Shown: piece after piece, positions 17,453-27,200 of the stretch | Numbering within the stretch: the first letter of the stretch is position 1 | Layout of the letters: the number at the start of each line of letters is the position of its first letter | The notes under the pieces: model-generated | Database searches by the model: none | Seen by the model: the letters and a program-made list of their open reading frames with translations, nothing else | Told to the model about the DNA's origin: nothing | NCBI GenBank assembly: GCA_002708845.1 | Contig: PAPI01000010.1 | Location: 1-64,000, forward strand | DNA from: Leeuwenhoekiella sp. | GTDB taxonomy: Bacteria > Bacteroidota > Bacteroidia > Flavobacteriales > Flavobacteriaceae | DNA length: 64,000 nucleotides | Direction: 5' to 3' | Made by a program: the position numbers and the translations under genes

Positions 17453-18879
17453 TAAAAATCGAAATAAGCTTTAGCGTTGTTATAGCTGATGTCGGCAACT
17501 ATTTTACCTACAAGTTCCATATCCTGAGGCAACTCACCGGCAGCCATCTCACGGCCAAATAAGTTACACAACACCCTTCTAAAATATTCGTGACGCGGGA
17601 AAGAAAGAAAGCTTCGGCTGTCTGTCAACATACCGACAAAGCAGCTGATAAGGCCCATATTCGAAAGCGCGTTTAATTGTTTTTCCATCCCGTCTTTTTG
17701 GTCTAAAAACCACCAGCCTGATCCCCATTGAACTTTACCTCTAATGCTTCCGTCATTGAAATTGCCAATCATAGTGGCAAAAATTTCATTATCGGCCGGG
17801 TTCAGGTTATACAAAATCGTTTTTGTGAGTTTATCGTTGCTGTCAAGACGGTTAAGATAGGCAGATAAAGCTTCCGCCTGTGAATAATCACCAATTGAAT
17901 CCCAACCTGTGTCTGGCCCCAATTGCGCCAGCATACGCTTGTTGTTGTTACGCAAAGCGCCTAAGTGAAACTGCTGCACCCAACCTTTCTCGTGGTAGCT
18001 TTCGCCTAAAAATACCAGGATTGCAGTTTTAAATTGCTCGGCTTCCAGATGGGAAAGTGGTTCGCCATTACGACGTTTGGAGAAAATCTGGCTAATTTCA
18101 TCCTCACTTGCAGGTGCCCACGAAAGGTTACTTAACCCGTGATCACACAACCTGCATCCATTTTGATGAAAGTAATCTATGCGCTGCTGCAAAGCCTGCT
18201 TTAAATCCTGATAATCTGTAATGGAAACTCCAGATACTTCTGCCAATTTATCCAAATAGTCATTGTAGTTTTCGGCTTCGATGAGGATGGCTTTATCGGG
18301 TCGAAAAGCGGTGCTCATTTTAAGCCCAGCCTTTGAAGCGTCGTAAGCTCGGTGCTGGTCTAGTGTGTCTAGCGGATCTTCGGTAGTACATACCGTTTCG
18401 ACATTCATTTGCTTGAGCAAGCCGCGACACGAGTTTTCAGGTAGTTGTAACTGGCGGTTGATCTCTTTGTAAATTGCCGGAGCAGATTGCTCGTTAAGCA
18501 ACTCATCAATATCAAAATAACGTTTGAGTTCCAAGTGCGTCCAATGAAACAATGGATTGCGTAACGTATACGGAACCGTTTTGGCCCAAGCCAAAAACTT
18601 TTCCTCGTCAGAAGCTTCACCAGTGATATAACGCTCGTCAATACCCAATGCACGCATCGCCCGCCATTTGTAATGATCACCATATAGCCAAACCTGTGAA
18701 ATGGTCTCAAACTGCCGGTCCTCTAAAATTTCAGCAGGCGGCAGATGGTTGTGATAATCTATTATAGGCTGTGGTGCAGCGTAGTTAAAATACAACTCTT
18801 CGGCAAAGCGGTTTTGCAAAAGGAAGTCTTTAGTAATAAAACTACTTCCCACCTTTTTAATATTCTCTTCTGTTAGCAT
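17452..18879 (-). CDS. uxaC: Glucuronate/galacturonate isomerase
   Basis: A 475-residue amidohydrolase-fold isomerase converting glucuronate to fructuronate and galacturonate to tagaturonate. IIDYHNHLPPAEIL holds the metal-binding HxH; CTTEDPLDTLDQHR and FRPDKA follow, and GLISCFVGMLTDSRSFLSFPRHEYFRR is the usual C-terminal signature region. The length fits UxaC (about 470). With uxaB and uxaA in the same operon, the complete galacturonate route to KDG is present. Confidence 0.96.
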   Translation of the reverse strand: MLTEENIKKVGSSFITKDFLLQNRFAEELYFNYAAPQPIIDYHNHLPPAEILEDRQFETISQVWLYGDHYKWRAMRALGIDERYITGEASDEEKFLAWAKTVPYTLRNPLFHWTHLELKRYFDIDELLNEQSAPAIYKEINRQLQLPENSCRGLLKQMNVETVCTTEDPLDTLDQHRAYDASKAGLKMSTAFRPDKAILIEAENYNDYLDKLAEVSGVSITDYQDLKQALQQRIDYFHQNGCRLCDHGLSNLSWAPASEDEISQIFSKRRNGEPLSHLEAEQFKTAILVFLGESYHEKGWVQQFHLGALRNNNKRMLAQLGPDTGWDSIGDYSQAEALSAYLNRLDSNDKLTKTILYNLNPADNEIFATMIGNFNDGSIRGKVQWGSGWWFLDQKDGMEKQLNALSNMGLISCFVGMLTDSRSFLSFPRHEYFRRVLCNLFGREMAAGELPQDMELVGKIVADISYNNAKAYFDF

Positions 18880-18899
18880 AGGTATTATTCGATTGGTTC

Positions 18900-19661
18900 T
18901 TATCTGCCCATCCAGCCGCCATCTACGCTCATGACGGTACCGGTCATATAGTTGCTTGCCGGTGAAGCTAAAAATACGACAGGACCTTTGAAATCTTCGG
19001 GCTCACCCCATCTGCCTGCCGGAATACGGCCCAAAATAGAGGAGCTGCGCTCCGGGTCATCCCGTAAAGCTTCGGTATTATCTGTGGCTATGTAGCCCGG
19101 TGCAATAGCATTTACCTGAACTCCTTTACCAGCCCATTCATTAGAAAGCGCCATAGTTAACTGACCAATAGCTCCTTTTGATGCTGCATAGCCGGGAACG
19201 GTGATTCCGCCCTGAAAGGTAAGCAATGATGCGGTAAATATGATTTTGCCGCTGCCTCTTTTTATCATTTCTTTCCCCAGTTCTCTACTAAGAATAAACT
19301 GAGCGTTTTGATTAACCTCAATCACCTTATCCCAGTAGGCATCGCTGTGTTCTGCGGCCGGGGCTCTTAAAATTGTACCGGCATTATTCACTAAAATATC
19401 AATAACCGGATGATCTGCTTTTACCTGCCTGATAAATGCATAAAGCGCCTCACGGTTTGAAAAATCACATTGATATGCCGTGAATTTTTTACCGGTTGCA
19501 GTTACCGCTTTCTCAATTGCTGAACCCGAAGTTTCCAACGAGGCTGAAACGCCAATAACTTCAGCACCAGCCTCTGCAAGTGCTTCGGCCATTGCGAAAC
19601 CAATGCCGCGTTTACAACCGGTTACAAGGGCTACTTTACCTTCTAAACTGAATAAACTCAT
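18900..19661 (-). CDS. kduD: 2-deoxy-D-gluconate 3-dehydrogenase / DKI reductase
   Basis: A 253-residue SDR. VTGCKRGIGFAMAEAL is the cofactor loop, LVNNAGTI the NNAG motif, and YAASKGA the catalytic YxxxK; MSVDGGWMGR ends the protein, as in KduD. It reduces 2,5-diketo-3-deoxygluconate to KDG, using unsaturated uronates released by polysaccharide lyases after KduI. It overlaps kduI by 1 bp. Confidence 0.93.
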   Translation of the reverse strand: MSLFSLEGKVALVTGCKRGIGFAMAEALAEAGAEVIGVSASLETSGSAIEKAVTATGKKFTAYQCDFSNREALYAFIRQVKADHPVIDILVNNAGTILRAPAAEHSDAYWDKVIEVNQNAQFILSRELGKEMIKRGSGKIIFTASLLTFQGGITVPGYAASKGAIGQLTMALSNEWAGKGVQVNAIAPGYIATDNTEALRDDPERSSSILGRIPAGRWGEPEDFKGPVVFLASPASNYMTGTVMSVDGGWMGR

Positions 19662-20494
19662 TATTTTAAATCTTCAGGTGAAACGCCATCCATATCGCCA
19701 TAATCCATATTCTCACCGGCCATACCCCAAATAAAGGTATAATTTGAAGTACCCGCACCAGAGTGAATAGACCATTCCGGAGAAATAATCGCCTGATGAT
19801 TTTTCATAAACACGTGACGCGTCTCGTGTGGCTGCCCCATAAAGTGGCTGATGGTTTGTCCTTCTTCCAGGTCAAAGTAAAAATACACTTCCATTCTGCG
19901 GGTGTGCGTATGTGCTGGCATGGTGTTCCAAACGTTGCCGTCAACCAATTCGGTCATTCCCATTTGCAACTGGCAGGTATCAACGACGCTGTTTACCAAG
20001 AGTTTATTGATAACGCGCTTGTTAGAATATTTAGAATCACCCAGTTCAACGATTTCAGCTTCCTTTTTAGTTACTTTCTTGGTAGGATACGCGTGATGTG
20101 CCGGTGCCGAATTCAAATAAAAATAAGGCTGTTCATCAGTCGCTTCAAAAATCACTTCTTTCACACCTTTACCCACGTAAAGCGCTTCCTTATTACCCAA
20201 TTCATACACTTCACCGTCGACGGTGATTTTTCCTTTTCCGCCTACGTTGATTACGCCAAGCTCTCTGCGATCCAGAAAATGTTCGGCTTTTAGATCGTCT
20301 ATAGATTCTAATTTCAACGCTTTGCTTACCGGGAACGCGCCTCCCGCGATATAGCGGTCGTACATAGTGTAGGTAAGGTTGATTTCGTCTTTTACAAAAA
20401 TAGAAGGGATTAAGAAATGCTCCCGAAGCTCCTGAGTGGTGTAGCGTTTTACATCCTCAGGATGGTGTGCATATCTAAATTCTGATTTGGTCAT
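19661..20494 (-). CDS. kduI: 5-keto-4-deoxyuronate isomerase
   Basis: A 277-residue cupin-fold isomerase. MPAHTHTRRMEVYFYFDL carries the metal-binding His-x-His and Glu, and HETRHVFMKNHQAIISPEWSIH gives the later His. Length (277-280) and motifs match KduI. It converts 5-keto-4-deoxyuronate to 2,5-diketo-3-deoxygluconate. It is the first gene of the ten-gene operon down to uxaA, so the promoter must lie in 20495-20658. Confidence 0.96.
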   Translation of the reverse strand: MTKSEFRYAHHPEDVKRYTTQELREHFLIPSIFVKDEINLTYTMYDRYIAGGAFPVSKALKLESIDDLKAEHFLDRRELGVINVGGKGKITVDGEVYELGNKEALYVGKGVKEVIFEATDEQPYFYLNSAPAHHAYPTKKVTKKEAEIVELGDSKYSNKRVINKLLVNSVVDTCQLQMGMTELVDGNVWNTMPAHTHTRRMEVYFYFDLEEGQTISHFMGQPHETRHVFMKNHQAIISPEWSIHSGAGTSNYTFIWGMAGENMDYGDMDGVSPEDLK

Positions 20495-20582
20495 AGTTTT
20501 AATTTTTCAGTTGTAAAAAAGAATCTTCAACCCTTAAAGTTACAAATTCAATTTTAACTGTATTAATTACATTTTTAAATTC

Positions 20583-20607
20583 TGGTTGATTGTGTTTTGC
20601 TCAACCA
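20583..20607. promoter_or_regulatory. Inverted repeat upstream of the kduI operon
   Basis: TGGTTGA, an 11-bp spacer, then TCAACCA form a perfect 7-bp inverted repeat, about 90 bp before the kduI start and 52 bp after the DUF4861 stop. It may be an operator of the uronate operon or the stem of a weak hairpin; there is no T-run next to it, which argues against a terminator. Confidence 0.35.
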
Positions 20608-20658
20608 CAAGACAAAATTCACTCCTGCAAATTTTTATCCTGTATCCTTCCGGAAGAC

Positions 20659-21666
20659 TTATTCTTCAAGCTTACCTTGAGCGTCAAGTTTGGCTAGTTT
20701 ATCGGTTATATCTTTTACGAAGGCTTCCTGTGTTTTTATCCCATTCTGCTCCTGTTCCCAGGCACTTAGAATATAATAGGTCTGGGTTTCTGTTGAAGGT
20801 TTAAACACGACCAGATGATCGTAAGGACCTTCTACAACCTGAGCCTGACCAGGCTTGTAAAAGATTGCCATCCCCAGCTTATCATTTTCGCCTGCAAGGG
20901 TTTGTGTACCATAGGTGGCAATGTATGCCCAGTCTCCGTTTTCACTGGTAGCTTCCATCAGAGGCACATCTTCAAATTTTACAATACCCGTCGCAAGACC
21001 GCTGAATTCAGCACTTGGAGTTAATTCGGCTTTTAAATAGCGATCTTCAGGAAAAATGCTGATTACCGATTTTAAATCTGTGGTCACATCACCGGTTTTC
21101 CAACCTTTGTAATCTATAGTCACACTCGATTTGGCGTCATCGTTATCAACTTTTACCAGCGTTTTTTCAACCTCATCAAAGTGAGCGATGGTGTCTCCCA
21201 GCATGCGGCCATAACCACCAATACCCAGCGATTTACCGGCTTTAAGAATATCCTGTCCCCAGGGCGCATTGTTATGATAGGAGTCAAAACCGTCCTGCCC
21301 TACATATGGCAACACCAAAGTATCTACTTTTTTACCAAAAATGTCGATCGCATTTCTCCAGTCTAAATACAGGCGATAAGCAATTTGCTTATTTTCCCAA
21401 CCCGGACCTTCGTACCTGATATACCAGGAATGATCGGTATGTTCTTCGGGGAGATCGAGTTCGTCAACATTAACAAATTCACCACCCTGGTATTCGCGGG
21501 TTTCTGTACTCCAGCTCCCTCCTTCTTTTACAGATATTTCGGCATAAGTTGCCGGGACCTTTTCAACTTCAGGAGTGGCTGCGTAATCCTGCGACTTGTT
21601 CTGCTGATTTTTACACATCGTAAACGTAGCGAGGATACAGACTGAAAGGATAAATTTTGATTTCAT
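20659..21666 (-). CDS. DUF4861-family lipoprotein
   Basis: A 335-residue protein from ATG 21666, chosen because it begins a lipoprotein signal (MKSKFILSVCILATFTMC, lipidated Cys18); the longer frame adds an unlikely leader. The body has motifs of the DUF4861 family, such as WYIRYEGPGWENKQIAYRLY and NNAPWGQDILKAGKSLGIG. DUF4861 proteins are often found in pectin and rhamnogalacturonan utilisation loci; some may be lyases or hydrolases, but I cannot assign an activity. A candidate LacI-type site lies 67 bp upstream. Confidence 0.8.
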   Translation of the reverse strand: MKSKFILSVCILATFTMCKNQQNKSQDYAATPEVEKVPATYAEISVKEGGSWSTETREYQGGEFVNVDELDLPEEHTDHSWYIRYEGPGWENKQIAYRLYLDWRNAIDIFGKKVDTLVLPYVGQDGFDSYHNNAPWGQDILKAGKSLGIGGYGRMLGDTIAHFDEVEKTLVKVDNDDAKSSVTIDYKGWKTGDVTTDLKSVISIFPEDRYLKAELTPSAEFSGLATGIVKFEDVPLMEATSENGDWAYIATYGTQTLAGENDKLGMAIFYKPGQAQVVEGPYDHLVVFKPSTETQTYYILSAWEQEQNGIKTQEAFVKDITDKLAKLDAQGKLEE

Positions 21667-21732
21667 AGGTTCAAATAAGTGCGTTGAATAAAATCGGTTT
21701 TCTAAGCTAAAACTCTTGTAAAGAAACAAAAA

Positions 21733-21746
21733 TGTAATCGATTGCA
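21733..21746. promoter_or_regulatory. Candidate LacI-family operator
   Basis: TGTAATC-GATTGCA is a 14-bp palindrome with one mismatch (the perfect form would be TGTAATCGATTACA), the classic shape of a LacI-family operator with a central CG. It is 67 bp upstream of the DUF4861 start. Binding by the LacI regulator at 8834 is inference. Confidence 0.5.
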
Positions 21747-21933
21747 CAAATATGATTTTAGATATCAATTAACATTGATCAAAATTGAGAACTAGGATAG
21801 TAGAAGGAAGTATTCACCTAAAATATTTAACAGTAACTAATTGATGCTAAATATCTAAATCCTGTTATTAAAAATCACAAAATCCTTTCGCAAAGCAGGT
21901 CAGAGCAGGACACTTAACTTTCGTTTAACATAT

Positions 21934-21941
21934 ACATTTGA
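21934..21941 (+). promoter_or_regulatory. Bacteroidota -7 promoter element of the PUL operon
   Basis: TACATTTG matches the TAnnTTTG consensus and lies 73 bp before the first FAS1 ATG. I do not see a convincing TTTG at the -33 spacing, which is common for regulated promoters. Confidence 0.45.
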
Positions 21942-22014
21942 ATCTGAAATGCTACTAGGATGGTTTTACTACATCGAAATAGTAAGCACTAACTAAATTT
22001 TTAAGTAAAAACTC

Positions 22015-24252
22015 ATGAACCGAACTTTACTCAAAAAATCTATTCTTTTAATTCTTTCTGCAATCGTTTTCGCAGCATGCAGCAGAAGTGAAGTTGATGA
22101 ATACTATGAGCGGCCGGCTGATCTGGAACCTCCCATTTATCAAACCCTAGAAGCTCAGGGAAATTTTACCAGCCTAACCGCTTTAATTGAGAAAGCAGGC
22201 TATAAGGATATATTGAGCAAAGCCGGTTACTGGACTATGCTTGCTCCCAACGATGCTGCATTTAACACTTTTTTCCAGGAACAGGGCATTTCAAATGTTT
22301 CAATGGTAGACTCGGTAACTGCCGCAAAAATTGTTCGGTATGCCTTAATATATAACGCCTTTCGCACCGAGAGACTTTCAGACTATCAATCGCGTATAGG
22401 CTGGGAAGAGGATAATGCTTTTAGACGTCGTACGGCTTATTACGATGGCTTTGTAAAGAAAACGGTAAATGGCAACGAAATCGTTGTCGCCGCCTCAAAC
22501 CGTAATACCAGTCCTAGCGGTGAATCTTATATCCCTGGAGACAACAACAATAAGTACATCACTTATTTTGTAGAAGAATTTATGAATGCTGCCGGGCTTG
22601 GCGCATCAGATTATAATTATTTCTATCCTAATGAAAATTATACCGGATTCAATGTTTTGGCAGCGGAAGCTGTTGCTACAGATATAATAGCCGAAAATGG
22701 AATTATACACGAGGTCGACAAGGTATCATTACCACTTATCAATCTCGACCAAAAATTAGAAACAAGCAATGATTACTCCCTTTTTAGAAGTTTTCTTGAA
22801 AATAATCTAGTTGAATACGTCTTTGATCAGGATGCTACTACTACCTATCAAAATTTTACCCGTAAAAGTGATCAGGTTTACGTAAAAGTATACGACGCAG
22901 CTCTTTCTTTTTCACCCAATAATGAAAATTACATAAAAGAAGAAGATAACGACGGGCAAGCAGATGCCTATACCATGTTTGTTCCCGAAAATGGAGCACT
23001 TCAGCAATTTATTGATGGGGTTTTACTTAAAAACTACCCTTCACTAGAGCAGCTTCCCAAATATGTCTACGAAGATTTTATCAATGCTCATATGGTTCAA
23101 AATGCGGTCTGGCCAACACAGGTTGCCAGTTACAACAATGAACTTGGAGAAAATATCCGTATAGACCTCGACACCGAAGTTAGGGAGGCTCAGGTTTTAA
23201 GTAATGGGTTTTTCTATGGCACAAATGTAGTACAGGAATCGAATTTGTTTTTTAGCGTATACACTTCGGCTTATCTGGATCCTGAATTTACACTGGCCAC
23301 TCGCTTATATAATGACGGGTCGGGGCTTCGCGAAATCATAAGCAATCTCTCTGGCCAATACACCTTGTTTCTTCCTTCTGATGATGTGTTGGAAGCTTCG
23401 GGATTTGGTTATGATATTCCTACGTCTTCGTATACCTATACCGATCCTGTTACCGGAAATGTCTTACCTGCAAATATTGCGCGCTCCAGACTTTTACGGG
23501 TTTTATATAATGGTATCGTACCTACACCAGACGGTGAACTCAATGATTTGTCCGGATCAGGAATCATTCGTTCGGGTGATTTTGACCTTCCTGGTGAATA
23601 TATTAAATGGGAGAATGGGCAGGTTTATGCTGCCGGAAATGAAGTTTCTGAACGGCGGGTAAATATAATAGGAAGTGAAGACCAGCGCAATGGCCGTACT
23701 TACTATATAGATCACATTCTTGAATTTAGTGAAGAAAATCCGGGGCTCGACTTACAGCGTCTGGCCGAAGAACCGGGCTCTGAATTTGCCAATTTCTACA
23801 ATTACCTCAACAATTCAATAATCTACGACCGCAATTCAGGGGCTATTGACGGGGTTGAATTGGGTACCTCTTACACATTTGCTATTCCAAATAACGCTGC
23901 AATTATTCAGGCAGTAATGGACGGTAGACTCCCCGGAGATTCAACTACCGGAACGCCAAACTTCAACCCCGGTTCACAGGGTGAAAAAGACATCGTTGCA
24001 GATTTTTTACGCTATCACATACTTGCGACTCGCACTGCGTCAGATGACGGTCTTATTAATGGTCTCACTGAAACCTTACTGCGTGATGGTCTGGGCGAAA
24101 AAACTTATGTAGAAGTAAGCAGTGCTCCAGGCGACCTGTTTTTCACAGATGCCGCAGACCGTATAGCGACTTATATCCCTGCTCAAAGCAACAACCTTGC
24201 CGACCGAAGCTTAATTCACCTTGTTGACAACTATCTATTATATACAGAATAA
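22015..24252 (+). CDS. Multi-domain fasciclin (FAS1) lipoprotein
   Basis: A 745-residue lipoprotein: the signal ends in the lipobox VFAAC (Cys22). It has up to four FAS1 domains, seen from repeated H1/H2-like motifs: SKAGYWTMLAPNDAAFNTFF with ENGIIHEVDKVSLPL (about 60-240), then YTMFVPENGALQQF, YTLFLPSDDVLEASG with YYIDHILEFS, and YTFAIPNNAAIIQAV with LIHLVDNYLLY at the C-terminus. FAS1 domains mediate adhesion or carbohydrate and protein contacts at surfaces. It is the first gene of the operon, 1 bp from susC. It may be a surface glycan-binding partner of the SusCD complex; this is inference. Confidence 0.85.
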   Translation: MNRTLLKKSILLILSAIVFAACSRSEVDEYYERPADLEPPIYQTLEAQGNFTSLTALIEKAGYKDILSKAGYWTMLAPNDAAFNTFFQEQGISNVSMVDSVTAAKIVRYALIYNAFRTERLSDYQSRIGWEEDNAFRRRTAYYDGFVKKTVNGNEIVVAASNRNTSPSGESYIPGDNNNKYITYFVEEFMNAAGLGASDYNYFYPNENYTGFNVLAAEAVATDIIAENGIIHEVDKVSLPLINLDQKLETSNDYSLFRSFLENNLVEYVFDQDATTTYQNFTRKSDQVYVKVYDAALSFSPNNENYIKEEDNDGQADAYTMFVPENGALQQFIDGVLLKNYPSLEQLPKYVYEDFINAHMVQNAVWPTQVASYNNELGENIRIDLDTEVREAQVLSNGFFYGTNVVQESNLFFSVYTSAYLDPEFTLATRLYNDGSGLREIISNLSGQYTLFLPSDDVLEASGFGYDIPTSSYTYTDPVTGNVLPANIARSRLLRVLYNGIVPTPDGELNDLSGSGIIRSGDFDLPGEYIKWENGQVYAAGNEVSERRVNIIGSEDQRNGRTYYIDHILEFSEENPGLDLQRLAEEPGSEFANFYNYLNNSIIYDRNSGAIDGVELGTSYTFAIPNNAAIIQAVMDGRLPGDSTTGTPNFNPGSQGEKDIVADFLRYHILATRTASDDGLINGLTETLLRDGLGEKTYVEVSSAPGDLFFTDAADRIATYIPAQSNNLADRSLIHLVDNYLLYTE

Positions 24253-24253
24253 G

Positions 24254-27200
24254 ATGAAGCAAAAAACTACCCATATTCTTTATTGTTTCTTATTGACCGT
24301 CTTACTTGCCGGAAACTTTGAGCTTCAGGCTCAGGGATCAGGTCAGGTGGTACGGGGAACCATTACAGACTCCAGTAACGGCCAACCTATTCCCGGTGCT
24401 ACAATCGCTGAGCAGGACGCTGAAAACCGAACTGTAAATGGTGTTATTGCAGATTTTGATGGAAATTTTGCCATTCGCATTCAAAATTCAAACAATAAAC
24501 TGGTAATCTCCACTTTAGGCTATACGTCTCAAACCATTCCGCTTACCGGAAAAACCAGTTACAACGTGAGTCTTACTCCTTCTGTAGATGAGCTTGATGC
24601 CGTAATGATTTCCGTAGAAAAACAGGTAGAAAGCGGCTTGCTTAATATCGCAGAACGCAATCAAACCACGAGTAATGTTACCGTTAAGGCAAGTGAAGTT
24701 GAAAACACTCAGGCTGCCTCTATCGACGAGGCCCTTCAGGGTAGAGTTCCGGGTGTGGATATCGTTGCCAATTCGGGTGATCCCGGTGCCGGAATGCAAA
24801 TACGTATACGTGGTACCTCATCAATTTCCGGCTCTTCAGACCCGCTCATCGTGGTTGACGGAATGCCCTATGAAACTTCAATTCCTCAGGATTTTAATTT
24901 TGGTACAGCAGACCAGCAAGGGTATGCCGCTTTGTTAAACATCGCACCTTCAGATATTGAAAGTATTACCATCTTAAAAGATGCTGCAGCCACAGCAATG
25001 TGGGGATCTCGTGCTGCAGGTGGTGTTTTGGTAATTAATACCAAACGTGGTGCGGTGGGCAAGCCAAAAATCGGTTATAATTTTACCGGAACTTATATGG
25101 AGCTTCCCAATACCATTCCCATGCTTAGTGGGGATCAATACTCCCAATTAATCCCGGAGGCCTTTATGAATCGTAATGGGGTGCCTCTCAATACACTAAA
25201 CGTAAAAGAATTTCAATACGATCCGCAAGAGGTGTACTGGTTTAAAAACTATGGCAATAATACCGACTGGGTAGAGGCAATTTCTCAAACCGGTTTAACC
25301 GGCGAGCATGTGCTCTCATTACAGGGAGGTGGTGAGAAAGCCCGTTACTATACCTCAGTAGGATATTACGATTCAAAAGGGGTGACTAAAGGGACCGGTT
25401 TTCAACGTATAAATGGAAGGCTTAACCTGGATTATATTGTTTCAGACCGCATTCGCTTCAGAACAGATATTGCTTACACACACACCAGTACGGAGCGTAA
25501 TTATGTAAACACCTTTGGAACATCAGACCGTGATAGATTAAGAAGTATTGCCTACACTAAAATGCCGAATATGAGCATTTATGAGTACGATGATGTGGGA
25601 GATCTTACCCCTAATTACTTTTCACCGGCTATAAATATTCAAGGTGCTTATCCCAACACCTACAACCCGGTAGCGCTTGCAGAATATGCAAGTAATACGC
25701 AGGTAGGTGATCGTATTGTGCCGCACTTTAACCTTCAGGTTGATCTGGTTCCAAAACGTCTGGTATCTACATTCGATATTCAGTTTGACTTTAACAATAC
25801 TAAAGCTAATGCCTTTCTACCGCAGAATGCTACCGGAAGACCTTTCACGGAAACAGTAGTAAATCAGGCATCTGACGCGGATGTTGATATTGCCAGCATA
25901 ACTTCAAAAACAAACCTCATCTACACTCCAGATTTAGGAGAAAACCAAAGCTTACAAGCCTTGATGAGTTTACAAACCAATGATTTCCGATACGAATCCC
26001 ATCAAGCCTTAACGGCTAACACGGCTTCCTCCTTACTTACAGATCCCTCAGTTCCTTCCAGAACTCAGAACTCAGATTTGAGATTATATACCAATAACAG
26101 TCAGGCACGTAGCGTAGCCGGTCTTATAAGTGCGCAGTACAGCCTTCTTGATCGCTATATTGTAAACGTAGGTTTGCGTGGGGATGGTAATTCAAAATTC
26201 AGCGCAGACAACCGCTATTCACTTTTCCCTTCTGTCTCAACGAGATGGAGAGTTTCGGGAGAACCATTTATGAATGGTTTTGATTTTGTAGATGATTTGA
26301 GTTTAAGAGCCAGTTACGGACAATCAGGTGGTACACCAAGATACGACTATCGCTTTTTCAATATCTACGGAAACTTTGATGCTGAGTATTTAGGATTCAA
26401 CGGGGTCTACCCACAAAATATTCAACTGGATAACTTACGTTCAGAAACCTTAACGGGTAAAAACGTTGGATTAAACCTGCAGCTTTTCGATAGGAAAGTA
26501 CAACTTGACGTGGATGTTTATCAAAATCGAACGACTAATCTGCTTTTTGAAAATCTGGCTATTTCTTCAGTTTCCGGTTATGGAAGTCTCTCTGATCAAA
26601 ACGTAGGAACAATTGATAACCAGGGTTGGGAAATAGGTTTGTATACCACCCCGGTTAAAACCGATAAGTGGAAGGTTGATTTCAATTTCAATATTTCGCG
26701 TAACCAAAATATTATCCGGGAGATTTCAGAATTTTTCCCCAGTGAACAAGGTAATATAGACCGCAATGGGGAGTATAAACGATTCCTCCAGATTGACAAT
26801 CCGTTTGGTTCTTTCTACGGATATCGCTTTAAAGGAGTTTATGCCGATCTTGATGCAACCCGCGCCCGGGATGCTAATGGTAATGTTATTACCGGCCCTA
26901 ATGGTCAGGAAGTATTTATGCGCTTTAACTATCCCGCGATTGATTACACATTTCAGCCCGGGGATGCGATTTATGAAGACATCAATAAAGATGGAAATAT
27001 AGACAGCCGGGATATTGTTTATCTGGGCAACAGCAATCCTAAATTCATAGGTGGATTTGGTCCTACTGTTACTTTAAATAATCAGTTTAAGTTTATTCTT
27101 TTCTTTACCTACCGCCTTAATTATGACATCATAAACGGGACCGATATGGTCACGACCAATCTGTATGGCTACGACAATCAAAGTACAGCGGTATTGTCGA

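Larger units (their letters stand above)
21667..22014. promoter_or_regulatory. Divergent control region between uronate locus and PUL
   Basis: This 348-bp spacer separates the DUF4861 gene (minus) from the FAS1-SusCD operon (plus). It holds the LacI-like site at 21733-21746, a second inverted repeat ATCAAT-TAAC-ATTGAT at 21764-21779 and a TACATTTG promoter element at 21934-21941. I see no coding sequence or RNA gene in it. Confidence 0.6.

Noticed and set aside
19763-20293. A 176-codon open frame on the plus strand opposite kduI
   Set aside because: It is antisense to a well-supported kduI with all motifs, and its translation is rich in His, Phe and Arg with no family features.
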